Below, piece by piece: positions 24,786-32,855 of a stretch of 64,000 nucleotides of DNA. Each line of letters starts with the position of its first letter. Within the stretch, counting starts at the first letter, position 1. Source of the DNA: JBFLVU01 sp037444825 (lineage in GTDB: Bacteria > Acidobacteriota > UBA4820 > DSQY01); assembly GCA_037444825.1 (NCBI GenBank), contig JBBILR010000007.1, positions 1 to 64,000 of the forward strand, read 5' to 3'. The notes under the pieces are model-generated. The model searched no databases. It was not told the DNA's origin and was given only the letters and a program-made list of their open reading frames with translations. The position numbers and the translations under genes were made by a program.

Positions 24786-25560
24786 AACGCGCGACCTCAG
24801 AGCGTGCGTGGAAGGGAAGGAAATTCTCAAGGGCCTCACCCTGGCCGTCCCCCAGGGAGAGGTCCACGTCATCATGGGACCCAACGGCAGCGGGAAGAGC
24901 ACGCTGGCCCACACCCTCATGGGCCACCCGCGGTACGCCGTCACGGGGGGCGAGGCCCGGCTCTTCGGCGAGGACCTCCTCTCCATGAAGGTCCACGAGC
25001 GGGCGCGGAAGGGGCTCTTCCTCGCCTACCAGTACCCCGTGGAGGTGCCGGGGGTGGCCTTCTCCCATTTCCTCTGGAACGCCGAACAGGCCATCCGGGG
25101 CGGGGGAGCCCCCTCCGACGGGAGTCCTAAAAAGGTGGACGCCAAGGGCGTCCTGGCCTTCCGGAAGAAAATGACGGGGGTGCTGGAAGGCTTGAAGATG
25201 CCCCCCGATTTCGCCCAGCGCCACCTGAACGTGGGGGCCTCCGGCGGCGAAAAGAAGCGCCTGGAGATCGCCCAGATGCAGATGCTTCGGCCCCGCATGG
25301 TCGTCATGGACGAGATCGACTCGGGGCTCGACATCGACTCCACCAAGGTGGTGGCCCAGGCCATCAACGCCATGAAGGGGCCGGACTTCAGCGCCCTCAT
25401 CATCACCCACTACCCGCGGATCCTCGACTACCTCAACCCCGACAAGGTCCACGTCATGGCGGGGGGGCGCATCCTCTGCTCGCGGGGCATGGAGCTGGCC
25501 CGTGAGCTGGAGCAGAAGGGCTACGACTGGATCCTCAAGGAGTTCCAGGCCAACGGGTGA
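24766..25560 (+). CDS. sufC: Fe-S cluster assembly ATPase SufC
   Basis: A 264-residue ABC-type ATPase that works with SufB and SufD to build clusters. Walker A GPNGSGKST, signature ASGGEKKRLEIAQM, Walker B VVMDEIDSGLD, H-loop ITHYPRIL. The D-E-I-D-S-G-L-D form is typical of SufC. It overlaps the regulator gene by 20 bp and precedes sufB by 64 bp. Confidence 0.93.
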   Translation: MPELALETRDLRACVEGKEILKGLTLAVPQGEVHVIMGPNGSGKSTLAHTLMGHPRYAVTGGEARLFGEDLLSMKVHERARKGLFLAYQYPVEVPGVAFSHFLWNAEQAIRGGGAPSDGSPKKVDAKGVLAFRKKMTGVLEGLKMPPDFAQRHLNVGASGGEKKRLEIAQMQMLRPRMVVMDEIDSGLDIDSTKVVAQAINAMKGPDFSALIITHYPRILDYLNPDKVHVMAGGRILCSRGMELARELEQKGYDWILKEFQANG

Positions 25561-25624
25561 CCTCCGGCCGGGCGGATCGCGCACCCCCGGCGAAGGCCGC
25601 CCTTTCCCTTTGTGGGAGGCTTTC

Positions 25625-27031
25625 ATGAACGACAAGACCAACGGCGCCCTGGACTTCGACCAGAGCCGCTACGACTTCAAGGCCCGGGAGGTGGCGGTCT
25701 ACAAGGCCACCCAGGGGCTCTCGCGGGAGACGGTTCTGGACATCTCCCGCCACAAGCAGGAACCCCGCTGGATGACCGACATCCGCCTCCACGCGCTGGA
25801 CGTCTTCCTTCGAAAACCCATGCCCCGCTGGGGGGGTGACCTGTCGGAGATGGACTTCGACTCCTACACCTACTACATCAAGCCCACCGAGCACCGGCAA
25901 GAGTCCTGGGAGGACGTGCCGGAGGAGATCCGCAAGACCTTCGACCGCTTGGGGGTGCCGGAGGCGGAGCGCAAGTTCCTGGCCGGCGTGGGGGCCCAGT
26001 TCGAGTCGGAAATGGTCTACCACTCCATCCAGGAGGACCTGGCCAAGAAGGGGGTGATCTTTTTGGACACCGAATCGGGGCTGAGGGAGTACCCGGAGGT
26101 CTTCCGGAAGTACTTCGCCTCCCTGGTGCCGCCGGAGGACAACAAGTTCGCCGCCCTCAACACCGCCTGCTGGTCGGGAGGCTCCTTCATCTACGTCCCC
26201 AAGGGCGTCCAGCTCGACATTCCCCTCCAGGCCTACTTCCGGATCAACTCGGAGCGGATGGGCCAGTTCGAGAGGACCATCATCGTCGTCGACGAGGGGG
26301 CCCGCCTGCACTACATCGAAGGGTGCACGGCCCCCCAGTACTCCACCCTCTCCCTCCACACCGGCGTGATCGAGATCTTCGTCCACCGCAACGCCCAGAT
26401 GCGGTACACCACCATCCAGAACTGGGCCCGCAACATCTACAACCTGGTGACCCAGCGCGCGGTGGCCCACGAGGGGGCCACCATGGAGTGGGTGGACGGC
26501 AACATGGGCTCCCGCCTGACGATGAAGTACCCCTCCATCTACCTGGTGGGGGAGGGGGCCCGGGGCAACGTGCTCTCCGTGGCCTTCGCCACCTCGGGCC
26601 AGCACCAGGACGCGGGGGCGAAGATCATCCACAAGGCGAAGAACACCTCCTCCACCATCACCAGCAAGTCCATCAGCCGAGGCTCGGGGAGGACCTCCTA
26701 CCGGGGCCTTCTGAAGGTGGCCAAGGGAGCCACGGGGGTCAAGGCCAGCGTCAAGTGCGACGCCCTCATGCTGGACGAGGAGAGCCGCTCCGACACCTAC
26801 CCCACCATGGAGATCGCCGAGGACCGGGTGACCATCGCCCACGAGGCCACCGTCGGCAAGATCAGCGACGACCAGATCTTCTACCTCATGTCCCGCGGCC
26901 TGCCCGAATCGGAGGCCATGGCCATGATCGTCCAGGGCTTCATCGCCCCCTTCGCCAAGGAACTGCCCATGGAGTACGCCATCGAGTTGAACCGTCTGAT
27001 CCAGCTGGAGATGGAAGGGGCCGTGGGATGA
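25625..27031 (+). CDS. sufB: Fe-S cluster scaffold subunit SufB
   Basis: A 468-residue SufB, the scaffold on which clusters form with SufC and SufD. Conserved segments NTACWSGGSFIYVPKGV, DEGARLHYIEGCTAP and YCDALMLDEESRSDT-like (KCDALMLDEESRSDTYP) are present, with the C-terminal SEAMAMIVQGF. The ATG at 25625 has GGGAGGC upstream; earlier in-frame codons lie in sufC. The stop overlaps sufD as ATGA. Confidence 0.93.
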   Translation: MNDKTNGALDFDQSRYDFKAREVAVYKATQGLSRETVLDISRHKQEPRWMTDIRLHALDVFLRKPMPRWGGDLSEMDFDSYTYYIKPTEHRQESWEDVPEEIRKTFDRLGVPEAERKFLAGVGAQFESEMVYHSIQEDLAKKGVIFLDTESGLREYPEVFRKYFASLVPPEDNKFAALNTACWSGGSFIYVPKGVQLDIPLQAYFRINSERMGQFERTIIVVDEGARLHYIEGCTAPQYSTLSLHTGVIEIFVHRNAQMRYTTIQNWARNIYNLVTQRAVAHEGATMEWVDGNMGSRLTMKYPSIYLVGEGARGNVLSVAFATSGQHQDAGAKIIHKAKNTSSTITSKSISRGSGRTSYRGLLKVAKGATGVKASVKCDALMLDEESRSDTYPTMEIAEDRVTIAHEATVGKISDDQIFYLMSRGLPESEAMAMIVQGFIAPFAKELPMEYAIELNRLIQLEMEGAVG

Positions 27032-28218
27032 GCGACCCTGCCGCCGCCTCCAAAGGCCTGAGGCCCGTGGAAGGACTGCGCGACCGCCTGCGCCGGGCCG
27101 CCTCCACGCTCCCGGGGAGCGGGCGGGCCGCCCACGCGGAGGCCTTCTGCGCTTCCAACGCCGAACTGGGCCGTTACTCCCGCCTCCTCTTGGACCTGAA
27201 CTCCCTGCCGCTGGCCCCGGCCCGGCTCCTCCCGCCGCTCCTCGGTGAGCGGAAGGGCCGCCGGGGAAAGGCCGAGAAGACCCACGCCGGCACCCTGCGC
27301 CGAGCCTGGGAGGGTACCCCCGGCCTTTGCGAGGAGCTCCTGGCGCCCCGCAGCGCGTGGGACCGTCTCGTGCTGGCCGGGTGGGAGGAGGGGGTCTTCC
27401 TGGGGCCTGGGGGGGACGGCGAACCCGCCGTCGTGACCTTCGGCCCTCAGCCGGGGCTGATCCTGGAGCCGGTGGCCCTCCACCTCCCCCCGGGAACGGA
27501 GAGGACCGTGGCGCTCCACTGGCCGCAGGGGTCCCCTCTGGAACCTTCGCTCCACGTGAGCCTCCTGAGGGGGCGGCTGGGGGAGGGGAGCCGGCTGAGG
27601 GTCTTTCTCCTGGCGGAGGACGGCCCCGGCCACCACATCCTGTCCGGGGGCTTTCACCTGGGCCGCGACGCGTCGCTGGAAGTCTTCTGCCTCTGGTCCG
27701 GGCCCCGCTTTCGGGTGGCGCGCTTCGAAACCCGCCTGGAGGGGGAGGGGGCCTCCCTCCGCGAGACCCACCTCGTTCACGCCTCGGGAAGGGAGCACTT
27801 CGACCTGGACAGCCGCGCCCGCCTCACCGCCCGCCGGCAGCGGAGCGACGTGGCCGTGAAGGCCGTCGCCGGCGGAAGGAGCCGGGTGGTCTTCACGGGG
27901 AACCTCCTCATGGAAAAGGGCGCCGCCCTGTCGGAGGCCGTCCTCCAGGACCACGTCCTCCTCCTGTCCCCGGAGGCCCACGCCGACTCGGTTCCGGGCC
28001 TGGAGATCGAGACCCTGGAGGTGAAGGCGGCCCACGCGGCCTCCGTCGGCCAGGTGGACGAGGAGGAGCTCTTTTACCTGGAGAGCCGGGGCCTCGAACC
28101 GGAGGCGGCGAAGCGGCTCGTGGTCCTCGGATTTTTGCGGAGCCTCCTGGACCGGGCTCCGGCGGCCTGGGCGGCCGAGGATGCGGAGGCCTTTCTGGAA
28201 AAGAAGGTGGGGGCGTGA
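27028..28218 (+). CDS. sufD: Fe-S cluster assembly protein SufD
   Basis: A 396-residue SufD-like partner of SufB. The N-terminal half is poorly conserved and Arg/Leu-rich. The C-terminal beta-helix region is typical: VVFTGNLLMEKGA, LLLSPEAHADSVPGLEIETLEVKAAHAASVGQVDEEELFYLESRGL split over two conserved blocks. It overlaps sufB by 4 bp and sufU by 1 bp (TGATG). Confidence 0.88.
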   Translation: MSDPAAASKGLRPVEGLRDRLRRAASTLPGSGRAAHAEAFCASNAELGRYSRLLLDLNSLPLAPARLLPPLLGERKGRRGKAEKTHAGTLRRAWEGTPGLCEELLAPRSAWDRLVLAGWEEGVFLGPGGDGEPAVVTFGPQPGLILEPVALHLPPGTERTVALHWPQGSPLEPSLHVSLLRGRLGEGSRLRVFLLAEDGPGHHILSGGFHLGRDASLEVFCLWSGPRFRVARFETRLEGEGASLRETHLVHASGREHFDLDSRARLTARRQRSDVAVKAVAGGRSRVVFTGNLLMEKGAALSEAVLQDHVLLLSPEAHADSVPGLEIETLEVKAAHAASVGQVDEEELFYLESRGLEPEAAKRLVVLGFLRSLLDRAPAAWAAEDAEAFLEKKVGA

Positions 28219-28649
28219 TGGAAAAGCCGGCAAACCCCAACGAACTCTTGGACGTGGACCCTCTCCTGATGGACGTCCTGTTGGACCACTACCGGCACCC
28301 GCACAACTTTGGCCGGGTGGAGGGGGCTTCGGTGGTCCACGCGGAGGGCAACCCCTCCTGCGGGGATCAGATCGAAATTTCCTTGAAAACCAATGGAGAT
28401 ATCATCGAAGACGTGAAGTTCCAGGGCAAGGGTTGCATCATCAGCCAGGCCGCCGCCAGCATCCTCACCGACCTGGTGAAGGGGGAGCCCCTGGAGGCCG
28501 TCCGCCGGCTGACCAAGGAGGAAATGCTGGAGAATCTGGGCATTCCCATCGGTCCCATGCGGCTCAAGTGCGCCCTGCTCGCCTTGAAGGTCCTCAAGAC
28601 GGGGGTCTACGGCCGGGAGGCGGCGGAGATGGACGAGGACGAGTCGTGA
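28218..28649 (+). CDS. sufU: SufU/IscU-like Fe-S assembly protein
   Basis: A 143-residue NifU_N-type protein. Zinc/cluster ligands C48 (NPSCGD), C73 (GKGCIIS) and C118 (RLKCALL) are all in place, with D50. The gap between the second and third cysteine fits SufU, which accepts sulfur from SufS. It overlaps the sufD stop by one base. Confidence 0.9.
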   Translation: MEKPANPNELLDVDPLLMDVLLDHYRHPHNFGRVEGASVVHAEGNPSCGDQIEISLKTNGDIIEDVKFQGKGCIISQAAASILTDLVKGEPLEAVRRLTKEEMLENLGIPIGPMRLKCALLALKVLKTGVYGREAAEMDEDES

Positions 28650-28701
28650 AGGGCTTTTGGGCCCTCGGACTTCAGAGAACACCTCAGGAGGACGGGAAAA
28701 G

Positions 28702-29019
28702 ATGAACCAGTGGATTCAGGCGGCGCGGCTCGAGGAGATTCCGGAGGAAGGCCAGCATGTGCTGGTGGGGGAGGAGGAAGTTCTCCTGGTGCGAGACGGC
28801 GCTCGGGTCTACGCCGTCTCCTACCTCTGCACCCACCAGGACATGGAACTGGAAGGGGGCCACCGGGAGGGTGGGGCCTGGGTTTGCCCCCACCACGGCG
28901 CCAAGTTCGACCTGAGGACCGGCGAGGCCCTCTCCATGCCGGCGGTGGAGCCGGTGCGGGTCTTCGAAGTGCGCGTGGAGGACGGGTGGGTCTACGTGCG
29001 GGCCGAGGAGGCGCCATGA
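28702..29019 (+). CDS. Rieske-type [2Fe-2S] ferredoxin
   Basis: A 105-residue soluble Rieske ferredoxin with C43-x-H45 (YLCTHQD) and C62-x2-H65 (CPHHG). It has no signal peptide or membrane helix, so it is cytoplasmic. Small Rieske proteins of this NirD/BphF-like kind are often encoded between sufU and sufS and may take part in cluster delivery or electron supply. The ATG at 28702 follows AGGAGGA; its stop overlaps sufS as ATGA. Confidence 0.88.
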   Translation: MNQWIQAARLEEIPEEGQHVLVGEEEVLLVRDGARVYAVSYLCTHQDMELEGGHREGGAWVCPHHGAKFDLRTGEALSMPAVEPVRVFEVRVEDGWVYVRAEEAP

Positions 29020-30275
29020 GCCGCCCCGCCGCCGCTTCGCAGCCGGACTTCGACGTTCGGAAGGTTCGGGAGGATTTCCCCGTCTTTTCCCGGAAGGTCC
29101 ACGGCCGCCCGCTGGTCTACCTGGACAACGCCGCCACCACCCAGCGCCCCCGCCAGGTGGTGGAGGCCATGGTCCGGTACCTGACGGAGTACAACGCCAA
29201 CATCCACCGGGCCATCCATACCCTCGGCTACGAGTCCACCGTGGCCTACGAAGAGGCCCACAAAAAGGTGGCCCGGTTCATCCACGCCAAGTCCTGGCGG
29301 GAGATCGTCTTCGTGAGGAACGCCACCGAGGCCCTCAACCTCGTGGCCCTCGCGTGGGGCCAGGCCAACCTGCGGGCGGGGGATGAGGTGGTGGTGACCC
29401 TCATGGAGCACCACAGCAACATGGTCCCCTGGCAGATGCTGAGGGACCGGCTGGGGGTGGTGCTCAAGGTCATCCCCTCCACCCCCGAAGGAACCCTGGA
29501 CCTGGACGCCGCGAGGAGGCTCATCACCCCGAAAACGCGGCTCGTGGGCATGGTCCACGCCAGCAACGTCCTGGGGACGGTGAACCCCGTGGCGGAAGTC
29601 CGCGCGCTGGCTCGGGAGAGGGGGGCCCTCTTCCTCCTGGACGGGGCCCAGTCCATTCCCCACATGCCGGTGGACGTCCAGGAGCTGGACTGCGACTTCT
29701 TCGCCGCTTCGGGCCACAAGATGCTGGGGCCCACGGGGATCGGCTTCTTGTACGCCAAACGGGATCTTCTGGAGGCCATGCCGCCCTTCCTCACCGGGGG
29801 GGATATGATCTCCACGGTGACGCTGGAGGGGGCCACCTGGAACGAACTTCCATGGAAGTTCGAGGCGGGAACCAGCGCCATCGCCGAGGGCATCGGCCTC
29901 GGCGCCGCCGTGGACTACCTTTCGTCCCTGGGGATGGACCGGGTTCTACAATACGAAGAGGAATTGCACGATTACACCCTAAAAAAACTGAGGAATATCG
30001 ATGGGCTGACCCTTTACGGCCACCCCGGCGCCCACCCCTGCCTGGCGGTCTTCTCCTTCAACCTGGCGGGGGCCCACCCCCACGACGCGGCCAACCTTCT
30101 GGACCGGTACGGAATCGCCGTCCGCTCCGGCCACCACTGCGCCCAGCCCCTCATGGCCTTCCTGGGGATGGACAACACATTGAGGGCTTCGCTGTACCTT
30201 TACAACACCCAGGAAGAGGTGGACCTGCTGGTGGAAGCCCTGGGAGAGGTCCAACGCCTCTTCAACCGGCGGTGA
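29016..30275 (+). CDS. sufS: Cysteine desulfurase SufS
   Basis: A 419-residue PLP enzyme of the SufS/CsdA group that takes sulfur from cysteine. PLP lysine in SGHKMLGPTG (K235), His in EHHSN, and the sulfur-carrying Cys in RSGHHCAQPLM (about residue 375). YLDNAATTQRP near the N-terminus is typical. It is the last gene of the suf operon, overlapping the Rieske gene by 4 bp. A GC hairpin (30282-30303) without a T-run follows. Confidence 0.92.
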   Translation: MSRPAAASQPDFDVRKVREDFPVFSRKVHGRPLVYLDNAATTQRPRQVVEAMVRYLTEYNANIHRAIHTLGYESTVAYEEAHKKVARFIHAKSWREIVFVRNATEALNLVALAWGQANLRAGDEVVVTLMEHHSNMVPWQMLRDRLGVVLKVIPSTPEGTLDLDAARRLITPKTRLVGMVHASNVLGTVNPVAEVRALARERGALFLLDGAQSIPHMPVDVQELDCDFFAASGHKMLGPTGIGFLYAKRDLLEAMPPFLTGGDMISTVTLEGATWNELPWKFEAGTSAIAEGIGLGAAVDYLSSLGMDRVLQYEEELHDYTLKKLRNIDGLTLYGHPGAHPCLAVFSFNLAGAHPHDAANLLDRYGIAVRSGHHCAQPLMAFLGMDNTLRASLYLYNTQEEVDLLVEALGEVQRLFNRR

Positions 30276-30382
30276 GGGCGCGGGGCGCCACCGGCGGCGC
30301 CCCCTCGGCCTCGCCGGGGGCGGGGGAGCCGTGTTACCATGGCCGTCCCGCGGCATCTTAGGGACCTGGGAGGTTGCAGACG

Positions 30383-30568
30383 ATGACCGTGGAACGCGCG
30401 CTTCGGGGAATCGGCGGCTTCTTCGTGGTCCTTTCGGTGGCGCTGGGGTACTTCGTCCACCCCGGCTTCTACGCCTTCACCGCCTTCGTGGGGCTCAACC
30501 TGCTCCAGTCGGCCTTCACCAACTGGTGCCCCATGATGGCGATCCTTCGAAAGGCGGGGCTCCGGTGA
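30383..30568 (+). CDS. DUF2892-type small membrane protein
   Basis: A 61-residue protein with two hydrophobic helices and the LNLLQSAFTNWCPMMAILRKAG ending, split here as NLLQSAFTNWCP and MMAILRKAG. This matches the YgaP-like/DUF2892 inner-membrane domain. It is often found with rhodanese or thioredoxin genes; thioredoxin is encoded 150 bp downstream. The ATG at 30383 has GGGAGG ten bases upstream. Confidence 0.8.
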   Translation: MTVERALRGIGGFFVVLSVALGYFVHPGFYAFTAFVGLNLLQSAFTNWCPMMAILRKAGLR

Positions 30569-30660
30569 GCGGAAGAGACCTTTTGGCCTTCGCCCTCTTT
30601 CTGGGGGTCTGGTACGTGTTGAACCGGTGGATCCTTCCCAAGGCGGGGGTGCCCACCTGA
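30565..30660 (+). CDS. 31-residue single-helix membrane microprotein
   Basis: GTG at 30565 overlaps the DUF2892 stop as GTGA and opens a frame of 31 codons: one helix LLAFALFLGVWYVLNRWIL, then the tail PKAGVPT. Translational coupling and the typical one-helix shape support a real gene. Function is unknown; it probably pairs with the DUF2892 protein in the membrane. Confidence 0.55.
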   Translation: MSGRDLLAFALFLGVWYVLNRWILPKAGVPT

Positions 30661-30718
30661 ATGTCTGCTTCCTGTGGGACCGGGTCCGGTCCCGAGAACG
30701 AGCCGAGGAGGTCCGAGA

Positions 30719-31045
30719 ATGTCCGGAAACGTGATGGAAGTCGGTGACGGCAATTTTCAGCAGGAGGTTTTGGACGCCTCCCTTCCGGTCCTGGTGGATT
30801 TTTGGGCGCCCTGGTGCGGCCCGTGCCGGATGGTGGCCCCCGTCGTGGAGGAACTCTCCCGCGAAATGGGGGACAAGGTGAAGTTCACGAAGGTCAACGT
30901 GGACGACAACCAGATGACCGCCGCCCGCTACGGCATCATGGCCATTCCTTCGCTCCTGGTCTTCAAGGGGGGGCAGGTGGCCCAGCAGCACGTGGGGGCC
31001 CTCTCCAAAGCCGCCCTGAAGAACCTCCTGGAAAAGGTCCTCTGA
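30719..31045 (+). CDS. trxA: Thioredoxin
   Basis: A 108-residue classic thioredoxin with WCGPC (C33, C36), the DFWAPWCGPC lead-in, and cis-Pro in IMAIPSL. It reduces disulfides in the cytoplasm. The ATG at 30719 follows GAGGAGG; an earlier in-frame ATG adds a proline-rich stretch unlike the family. It clusters with the DUF2892 and FmdB genes. Confidence 0.92.
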   Translation: MSGNVMEVGDGNFQQEVLDASLPVLVDFWAPWCGPCRMVAPVVEELSREMGDKVKFTKVNVDDNQMTAARYGIMAIPSLLVFKGGQVAQQHVGALSKAALKNLLEKVL

Positions 31046-31070
31046 GCGGGGATTCGAAGGGAGCCGTCCC

Positions 31071-31286
31071 ATGCCGATCTTCGAGTATCACTGTAAGAAG
31101 TGCGGGGTAAAGTTCGAGAAAATCGTCTTTAACAGAGACGCCCCTCCTCCCGTGTGTCCCCATTGCCAGGCCTCGGAGGTGGAGAAGCTCATCTCCGTCC
31201 CCGGCTCGGTGGGGGTCGCTTCTTCCGGGGCTAGCACGGCGCCGTCGTGTGCCTCGGGCTCCTGTGGAAGCGGGGGATTTTCCTGA
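31071..31286 (+). CDS. FmdB-family zinc ribbon protein
   Basis: A 71-residue protein with the FmdB start MPIFEYHC and CxxC pairs C8/C11 and C29/C32 for zinc. A Ser/Ala/Gly/Cys-rich tail (CASGSCGSGGFS) follows, as in many family members. It is thought to be regulatory. It lies 25 bp after trxA and is closed by a strong terminator. Confidence 0.85.
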   Translation: MPIFEYHCKKCGVKFEKIVFNRDAPPPVCPHCQASEVEKLISVPGSVGVASSGASTAPSCASGSCGSGGFS

Positions 31287-31325
31287 GCCGGCTGAACACC
31301 GGCGCGCCGTGAGCGCGAGCGCTTC

Positions 31326-31365
31326 GAACGGGGGAATCCCACGGAGGGTTCCCCCGTTCTTTCTT
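31326..31365 (+). terminator. Rho-independent terminator after the trxA-fmdB group
   Basis: An 11-bp perfect stem GAACGGGGGAA/TTCCCCCGTTC (31326-31336, 31349-31359), a 12-base loop, then TTTCTT. Confidence 0.85.
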
Positions 31366-31403
31366 GGAGAGGGCCTTGAAGGCGAGGGCTTTGGAACCTA
31401 TAC

Positions 31404-31646
31404 ATGAAGAAAGAGCCGACCCTGGCCGAGAAGGAGGCCGCCATGAAAGCGAAGAGCCGCAGAAAGACCGGAAGGGAAGCGCCGGCGCTGGAGCGGCTGA
31501 ACCCCAAGCCGCGGTCCACCGACGAGTGGCAGGAGGAAGCGGACCTCATGGCCGAGCCCGAGATTCTCGAGGACGGCCTGGACGGGATCGTTGCCGACGA
31601 ACCCCGGCCCCGTTCGCTGAAGGCCCTGGAGCCCAAGGAGGAGTGA
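31404..31646 (+). CDS. Small charged hypothetical protein
   Basis: An 80-residue protein starting MKKEPTLAEKEAAMK: Lys/Arg-rich N-terminal half, acidic C-terminal half, no membrane helix, likely disordered. No family recognised. A TATACAT overlaps the start, and the ribosome site is weak. An internal ATG at 31443 is an alternative. It follows a terminator, so it would need its own promoter. Treated as plausible only. Confidence 0.4.
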   Translation: MKKEPTLAEKEAAMKAKSRRKTGREAPALERLNPKPRSTDEWQEEADLMAEPEILEDGLDGIVADEPRPRSLKALEPKEE

Positions 31647-32175
31647 TGGAAGCGCTGCCGCGGTGGCGCTCCAGCCGAAGCCTCGGGAAGGCCCCCGCCT
31701 CCGCTGTCACGTCTGATAAGATATCTTATGTTAAAAGTAGGGCGACGGCGGGCGAGGTCCATCGGTTTGAAGTCGTCGCCGGGCCCCTCCTCGGGGTTTT
31801 CACCCATCCTCGGTCGCTTTCTTCCGAAAGACCTTCTCAGGCGGAGGGCCCCTGCTTCCGGCACCCATCCATCCAGCGGAGGGCCTTGTGACCTTCGTGC
31901 CGCTTCTGGACTTGAAGATGCGCACCCAGGAGCCCCGCCAGTCCTGGGAAGTCGCGCAGGCTGTCGTCCTGGAATTCCTCAGGTTGCATGGCGCGGACCC
32001 GGAAAGGGCTCTTGGCGCCTTGACAGCGTGCCGCGGGGCTCTCCCAGCCGACCCCCTTCACGTAAAGGTGGACGGCGAAGTCCAGGGAGATCCGGAGCGC
32101 TGCGCCTTCGAAATCCGCGTTCAAGGAGCCGAAGCGTCGGTGCCCCTTCCCTTGGGTTCCGGGAGGAGTTGTCCC
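31647..32175. other. 529-bp stretch with no confident gene; holds a 14-bp palindrome
   Basis: No frame here has a convincing family match or ribosome site. A GTG-started plus-strand frame at 31888-32184 (98 residues) is possible but unsupported. The one clear feature is an AT-rich perfect palindrome, ATAAGATATCTTAT at 31716-31729, in otherwise GC-rich DNA. It shares TAAGATATC with the operator region at 59459-59471. Confidence 0.4.
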
Positions 32176-32607
32176 CTACCCTAGGGTGCTCCCCTCGTTC
32201 GCCTTCCACTTTTCCCCGGTTTCGCCGACCTCTTTCTTCCAGATGGGCACCTCGGCCTTGAGCCGCTCCAGAATGTGCCGGCATGCCTCGAAGGCTTCGG
32301 CCCGGTGGGGGGCGGAGACACCCAACAGCAGAGAAGCCTCTCCCACGGGCACCTTGCCCAGGCGGTGGACGATCACCCATCCCGACAAGGACCAGATGCG
32401 GGCCGCTTCCTCGGCCATTTTATGCAATAACTTCAATGCCATCTCTTCATAGGCTTCATATTCCAGGTAAAGAAGGTCCGCGCAGTCGGCGTCTTTCCGG
32501 ACCGTTCCCACGAACCAGACTTGGGCCCCGCTGGTTTCGTCCCCGAGAAGCGACTCGAAGAATTTGATATCCATTGGCTCTTTTTTCAGTAAAATCGTCC
32601 TCGCCAT
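32176..32607 (-). CDS. moaE: Molybdopterin synthase catalytic subunit MoaE
   Basis: A 143-residue MoaE. GAQVWFVGTVRKDADC matches the conserved GAxxxFxGxVR segment, YEAYEEMA the middle block, and VPIWKKE holds the catalytic lysine. With MoaD it puts the dithiolene sulfurs into precursor Z during Mo-cofactor synthesis. It starts 2 bp after moaD, with GGAGG before the ATG. The cofactor serves the Mo enzyme encoded at 49931-53383. Confidence 0.9.
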   Translation of the reverse strand: MARTILLKKEPMDIKFFESLLGDETSGAQVWFVGTVRKDADCADLLYLEYEAYEEMALKLLHKMAEEAARIWSLSGWVIVHRLGKVPVGEASLLLGVSAPHRAEAFEACRHILERLKAEVPIWKKEVGETGEKWKANEGSTLG

Positions 32608-32609
32608 GG

Positions 32610-32855
32610 CTAGCCTCCCCCCACGGGGGCAAGGAAGGCCGCCTCGTCCCCGTCTCGAAAAGGCTCATCCCAGGAAGCGTAGTTTCCGTTGCGGGCCAAG
32701 AGGGGGCGGTAGGCCAGAGAGGCCAGTGCCGGTCGCTCCTCGGCGAGACGTTCCCACAGATCGCGCCCCGTGGCTTGATCATGAACATCAAGAAAGACTT
32801 TGGAAGCTCCTGCTCTTTCGCGCAATTCTGCAAAAAGAAGAACGGTGACTCTCAC
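32610..32855 (-). CDS. moaD: Molybdopterin synthase sulfur carrier subunit MoaD
   Basis: An 81-residue ubiquitin-fold protein that starts VRVTVLLFAELRERAG and ends PVGGG. The C-terminal Gly-Gly is thiocarboxylated to carry sulfur to MoaE. It starts at GTG 32855, with AGGAG upstream and a GTGA overlap with the ElbB-like gene. A much longer open frame in the same phase is only antisense noise. Confidence 0.85.
   Translation of the reverse strand: MRVTVLLFAELRERAGASKVFLDVHDQATGRDLWERLAEERPALASLAYRPLLARNGNYASWDEPFRDGDEAAFLAPVGGG

Noticed and set aside
31888..32184. GTG-started 98-residue plus-strand frame
   Set aside because: No ribosome site, no recognised family, mixed third-position bases. 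Possible but not supported.
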